From an uncultured Fretibacterium sp. (GTDB lineage Bacteria > Synergistota > Synergistia > Synergistales > Aminobacteriaceae), in NCBI GenBank assembly GCA_946186205.1, contig CAMHMH010000001.1:1-64000 (forward strand): a DNA stretch of 64,000 bases, in the 5' to 3' direction. The translations under genes were made by a program, and so were the position numbers. Positions 60,806-64,000 of this stretch are shown here, piece by piece; position 1 is the stretch's first letter; the number at the start of each line of letters is the position of its first letter. The notes under the pieces are model-generated. The model worked only from the letters and a program-made list of their open reading frames with translations. It was not told the origin of the DNA and did no database searches.

Positions 60806-61717
60806 ATGAATGTTTTTGAACGTATGCTCAACACCCAAGCCCTTATGTTTGTTTACGTAATGACAGGCATCATCATGGCGAAAACTGGGATACTAAAGCA
60901 CGAAGCCCGCTCAAGTTTCATTCATTTATTGCTTGATATTACGCTCCCTTGCATGATTCTGAACTCGTTCAACATTGACATAGGCATAAACGAAATCATA
61001 GCAGCCGGGGAAATCATGATCATCTCTTCAGCGTGCGTATTAATCTCGTGGATTACGGCAAAAATTTTCTGGCGCAACCAGTCCCATGACCGCAAAGCCG
61101 TTCTTGAGTTCGCGACTCTCTTCTCTAATGCCGGCAACGCAGGTATGCCGATTGTCTCTTCAGTTTTCGGGACTGAGGGAGTCTTTTACGCCTCGTTTTA
61201 TCTTCTGCCTGTTCGTATATTGATATGGACTGTGGGACTCGCACTATTTGTTGACAGCAAAAACACGAAAGAACGTATGATACTTCTTGCGAAAACTCCG
61301 AGCGTTGTTGTCGTGTTTGTGGGAATCGCGTTAATGTTCATGCCGTTCAAGCTGCCTTCTGTTTTGTCGACTGCCGTAAAGAATATCGGGGACATGACCG
61401 GGCCTCTGTCGATGATGCTGATCGGCGCGGCACTGGGCGAGTCGAATCTGCGTGAGGCTTTCGACACTGACGCATTCATTCTGACGGGAGTCCGTCTTGC
61501 TGTTCAGCCGTTAATCTTCCTGTTTCTTTTCAGGTCATTGGGAGTCCAGGCTATATTGTGGCAGGTAGCTGTGACTCTTACGGCCATGCCCGCGGCGGCT
61601 AACACGGAAATTTTTGCTGAGATGTCCGGCAGAGATTACATGTTCGCGGCAAGGTGCGTAGTTGTCTCGACTGTCATATCACTTTTCAGCGTCCCTCTTC
61701 TGACTCTCCTCTTCTAG
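60806..61717 (+). CDS. AEC-family transporter (auxin efflux carrier type)
   Basis: 303 residues with ten or so TM helices. Family features: LDITLPCMILNSFN near the N-terminus, FSNAGNAGMPIVSSVFG in the middle and LTAMPAAANTEIFAE near the end. Bacterial members move malate or other organic acids. SD AAAGGAG. The last 39 nt overlap the end of the converging kptA gene. Confidence 0.88.
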   Translation: MNVFERMLNTQALMFVYVMTGIIMAKTGILKHEARSSFIHLLLDITLPCMILNSFNIDIGINEIIAAGEIMIISSACVLISWITAKIFWRNQSHDRKAVLEFATLFSNAGNAGMPIVSSVFGTEGVFYASFYLLPVRILIWTVGLALFVDSKNTKERMILLAKTPSVVVVFVGIALMFMPFKLPSVLSTAVKNIGDMTGPLSMMLIGAALGESNLREAFDTDAFILTGVRLAVQPLIFLFLFRSLGVQAILWQVAVTLTAMPAAANTEIFAEMSGRDYMFAARCVVVSTVISLFSVPLLTLLF

Positions 61718-62254
61718 GTATTGAGGCGGCACGAATTTCACCTGCCAGACTCCGTTTGCTGATATGTAGAATTTGTGTCCGTCCCTGAACATTTCCCCCG
61801 CTTTCACGACATAAACATACGGGTGTTTGTGGTCTCCTTTTCGTTTTCCTGTCTGTATTGCAGTCGCGTGATCTTTCGACAAGTGAACGTACAAGCGAGT
61901 CATTGGCTTTAATCCCTCGGCGTTGATGACTGGCACAGTGTCTTTTGATGTCCCGTGATAAAGTATTTCGGGCGGCTCTCGTTCTTCAAGGTCAGCGTCA
62001 ACGTCAACCGAATGACCCTGATTTGCCCGGATAAATTCTCCGTCATCGCTCAGAGAGTAACGGCCTTTTCTGTCAGTCGCAACAATTTCTTTCAGTATGT
62101 CAATGTCAATCGGGCGCGTTCTTCTGACTCCTTCTATGAGCTCGCTTACTTTCGCCCAGCCGTGTGAGTCTAAAGTTATGCCGATGATTTCCGGCTCATG
62201 CCTCAAAATTTTTGCTATGAATCTGCTGAGTGAAGAATGTTTTTCTCTTGCCAT
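61679..62254 (-). CDS. kptA: RNA 2'-phosphotransferase, Tpt1/KptA family
   Basis: Moves a 2'-phosphate from an RNA splice junction to NAD+. Family pattern: SRFIAKILRHEPEIIGITLDSHGWAKV (winged helix), YHGTS, VHLSKDH and a C-terminal WQVKFVPPQYLE. ATG 62254 gives 191 residues; the track start adds 30 residues from the upstream terminator region. The SD (GGGAGG) is the 3' arm of the upstream gene's terminator. Bacteria lack tRNA-splicing substrates of the yeast kind, so the natural role is unclear. Confidence 0.9.
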   Translation of the reverse strand: MAREKHSSLSRFIAKILRHEPEIIGITLDSHGWAKVSELIEGVRRTRPIDIDILKEIVATDRKGRYSLSDDGEFIRANQGHSVDVDADLEEREPPEILYHGTSKDTVPVINAEGLKPMTRLYVHLSKDHATAIQTGKRKGDHKHPYVYVVKAGEMFRDGHKFYISANGVWQVKFVPPQYLEEESQKRDAEK

Positions 62255-62290
62255 AAAAAAATCCCTCCCGTACGCATTATACAGGAGGGT
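62255..62290 (-). terminator. Terminator of the dicarboxylate symporter gene, overlapping the kptA SD
   Basis: On the minus strand CCCTCC pairs with GGGAGG, loop TGTATAATGCGTAC, followed by TTTTTTT and then the kptA ATG. The loop contains a perfect TATAAT. Confidence 0.85.
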
Positions 62291-62297
62291 GAAAACT

Positions 62298-63542
62298 TTA
62301 TGCCCTTGCGACTCTCGCTTTCTTGAGCCAGTCTTTTCCGTCAATGAACCTTGACACTATGAACGAGACGACATAATCTCCGGCGGCGTTAATCATCGTT
62401 GCGGGAGGGTCAACAAGATTCCCAATCGCGACAAGAATCGGGAACGCAAGCTCCATGTGATTCGGGAAGAAAAGCGCGCATATAATGTACTCGCCTATGT
62501 AGCCTCCGCCGGGGACTCCGCTCATGCCCACAGCAGAGAACACAGCGACAAGAATTATCATCGGCAAGTCCGAGACCGTAAGAGGCTGTCCCAACACGCC
62601 CATGACGAACGCAATTTTCAGAACGCACGAGAAGCACGAGCCGTCCATGTGCATTGTAGCTCCTAAGGGCAATACTATGTCGCTAACGTCGCGGGATATT
62701 CCTGTGTCAGCGGCTGCCTCCATGTTTGTGGGAATCGTCGCGACGCTTGAGCATGTTCCGAGTGAAACAACAGCGGGCTTTGTTATGTGCCTGAACATTT
62801 CCCGGACTCCTTCAGACCCTGCGCCAATCCACGCCATAATAGGGAACGCCGTGAACACGTATATAAAGCACACGGGGTAATAGAGCAATAAAGCGCGGGC
62901 GTAATCCTCTGAGATCTGCGGGCCGTAAGTCGCAACCAAGTCAGCAAAAATCGCGAAGAACGCTATCGGAGCATAGTACGTAACAATGTTCACGAACTTG
63001 AGCATTACAGCTGTGAGACTCTCAAGCAACGCCCGGACAGGCTCGCCAGCTTTGCCGCTCATATGCGCAGCGAAACCGAACAGCAGCGAGAACACTATTA
63101 ACGGGAGCATTGCCCGGCGTGTCAGGAGTCCTACAAAGTCTTCAACGGTGAAGAAGTTGACGATCATTTGAGTCATTGTCGCGTGAGTTCCGATTTCCTC
63201 GTGAGCTATGTGAGTCCATGCAGATGTTACCGGCGGGAAGATCAGCACGAGTCCGAAATATATCAATGCGGCGATTGCTCCTGTGATTACGAACGTGATT
63301 ACGGTTACCCACATGATACGGCCTGAGCGGGCGAGGTCTCTTGTTCCTGCGATTGCTCCCGCGATTGACGCAAAGACCATAGGCACGACGATGCAGAACA
63401 TCATGCGGATGAATATAGTGCCGAGAAACGCAATGTCAGATGAGAATGACGGATATAAATAGCCCGTAATCGCTCCGAAAACCATTGCGAGAATCAAGAC
63501 TGCGAGGAAAAAATAATTTCTTGCTACAGAATGAGCTTTCAT
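62298..63542 (-). CDS. Dicarboxylate/amino acid:cation symporter (DAACS family)
   Basis: 414 residues, GltP/DctA-like secondary transporter of glutamate, aspartate or C4-dicarboxylates with Na+ or H+. Marks: eight TM segments plus hairpins, SSVATIPTNMEAAAD for HP1 and DGSCFSCVLKIAFVMGVLG, SGVPGGGYIGEYIICALFF for HP2 region. GGAGG precedes the ATG. Upstream minus-strand TATAAT at about 63582-63587. Confidence 0.9.
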   Translation of the reverse strand: MKAHSVARNYFFLAVLILAMVFGAITGYLYPSFSSDIAFLGTIFIRMMFCIVVPMVFASIAGAIAGTRDLARSGRIMWVTVITFVITGAIAALIYFGLVLIFPPVTSAWTHIAHEEIGTHATMTQMIVNFFTVEDFVGLLTRRAMLPLIVFSLLFGFAAHMSGKAGEPVRALLESLTAVMLKFVNIVTYYAPIAFFAIFADLVATYGPQISEDYARALLLYYPVCFIYVFTAFPIMAWIGAGSEGVREMFRHITKPAVVSLGTCSSVATIPTNMEAAADTGISRDVSDIVLPLGATMHMDGSCFSCVLKIAFVMGVLGQPLTVSDLPMIILVAVFSAVGMSGVPGGGYIGEYIICALFFPNHMELAFPILVAIGNLVDPPATMINAAGDYVVSFIVSRFIDGKDWLKKARVARA

Positions 63543-63581
63543 TAATTCTGCCTCCTGTGAAATTTTTTGTGTGATGGGAAT

Positions 63582-63587
63582 ATTATA
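63582..63587 (-). promoter_or_regulatory. -10 box of the symporter gene
   Basis: Perfect TATAAT on the minus strand about 40 bp before the start codon; no clear -35. Confidence 0.4.
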
Positions 63588-63597
63588 GCTAAGGGGT

Positions 63598-63629
63598 AAA
63601 AAAAAAGCCTCCCATTTAATCGGGAAGCT
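63598..63629 (-). terminator. Terminator of the VapC-like gene
   Basis: On the minus strand AGCTTCCC pairs with GGGAGGCT (one T-G) around GATTAAAT and is followed by eight or more T. It starts just after the stop codon. Confidence 0.88.
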
Positions 63630-63630
63630 G

Positions 63631-64000
63631 TCATATTGTCCAGTCGCTCAGGGGTAGTCCGTCAATGCGTGAAAACTCTCTGATGTTATTAGTTACGAGA
63701 GTTGCCCCGCGTGATAAAGCTGTAGCTGCGATGAGAAAATCATTCGGCCCGATCACAAGCCCTTTGCGTTCGAGGTCTGCTTTTATTCTGCCGTATGTCC
63801 TTGCTGCTGACTCGTCAAACGGTACAATCTCTAAATCGCGGAGAAAGTCTTCTGTTTCTTCCATCATTATATTTCCGAACTTGCTCTTGTATGCTCCGTG
63901 CATTAGTTCAGCGACAACTACAGAAGGGATTCTTATATCATGCTCGTGAATTATGAATTTGTAGCCTAATGTTTCTGTCTTATTGCTTCCGCGAATACAT
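63631..64000 (-). CDS. VapC-like PIN-domain toxin, partial (5' end outside window)
   Basis: PIN-domain ribonuclease. The track ORF (90 residues from an internal Met) is too short; the frame stays open to the window edge and reads CIRGSNKTE, then IRIPSVVVAELMHGAYKS, the normal N-terminal half of VapC/FitB-type toxins. Acidic residues remain in the visible part (AELMHGA and GPNDFLIAATAL); the first catalytic Asp and the start lie beyond base 64000. The cognate antitoxin, if any, would be upstream, outside the window. Confidence 0.85.
   Translation of the reverse strand, partial: CIRGSNKTETLGYKFIIHEHDIRIPSVVVAELMHGAYKSKFGNIMMEETEDFLRDLEIVPFDESAARTYGRIKADLERKGLVIGPNDFLIAATALSRGATLVTNNIREFSRIDGLPLSDWTI

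Overview
The window looks like a chromosomal segment of a diderm, probably anaerobic and gut-associated bacterium. Synergistota is my best guess, but it is an inference from gene content and style and no tree was made. The basis is frequent TTG starts with good Shine-Dalgarno (SD) spacing, type IV pilins, a large alpha-2-macroglobulin, ThyX in place of ThyA, a fapR-plsX-fabK-fabD-fabG-acpP-fabF-rnc operon, and many short housekeeping operons closed by strong hairpin terminators. No tRNA or rRNA gene, phage or insertion sequence was seen. A VapC-like gene runs off the right edge and a 15-bp tandem repeat runs off the left edge.

Layout. 0.3-4.7 kb: a three-gene ferric-iron-type ABC importer whose permease has an extra extracytoplasmic N-terminal domain. 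4.7-11.7 kb (minus strand): poorly known exported or membrane proteins rich in Gly/Ala hydrophobic segments and TPR/Sel1-like repeats, interrupted by thrS. 12-16.7 kb: an antitoxin-like protein, rpsO-rpmE, then thyX-yqhQ-prfA-prmC and a divergent prepilin-like protein; a cheV gene converges on them. 17.7-23 kb: alpha-2-macroglobulin. 23-27.6 kb: a coiled-coil membrane protein, hemC and a cobA-hemD fusion (sirohaem/corrinoid entry), an esterase and a DUF4230-like remnant. 27.6-30.8 kb (minus): prmA-mtaB-mini-Hsp70. 30.8-34.1 kb: a CapA-like protein and dhaL-dhaM-dhaK. 35-43.6 kb: an Rpn-family nuclease gene, the fatty-acid operon, rnc and a TroA-like binding protein. 43.6-51.6 kb: nitroreductase, a Cys-rich redox protein, purine nucleoside phosphorylase, an M23 peptidase, GDP-mannose pyrophosphorylase, a split chromate transporter and an M20 amidohydrolase. 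51.6-60.7 kb: rnpB, a Ski2-like helicase, leuS, a pilin, holA, an LD-carboxypeptidase and an SprA-like metalloprotease broken by an in-frame TAG. 60.8-64 kb: an AEC transporter, kptA, a dicarboxylate symporter and the vapC fragment.

The most unusual signal is a cassette present three times (about 34.1-35.04, 48.1-48.99 and 53.57-54.44 kb), set between unrelated genes. Each copy has a minus-strand type IV pilin with a conserved 3' UTR hairpin, a long conserved 5' UTR, and an extended -10 promoter. On the opposite strand, overlapping that promoter, is what looks like a small RNA: a TGTGATATAAT promoter, then about 70-80 nt closed by a stem that keeps its pairing while its sequence changes between copies, then a U-tract. 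In two copies a 5' UTR hairpin loop is complementary to the loop of the 3' terminator.

Other points of note are two ORF pairs separated only by an in-frame TAG, a kptA Shine-Dalgarno buried in the upstream gene's terminator, a possible one-spacer CRISPR remnant, a G16 tract, and a promoter-like segment repeated on both sides of the Rpn gene. All family calls are by recognition of motifs in the supplied translations; no database search was possible.
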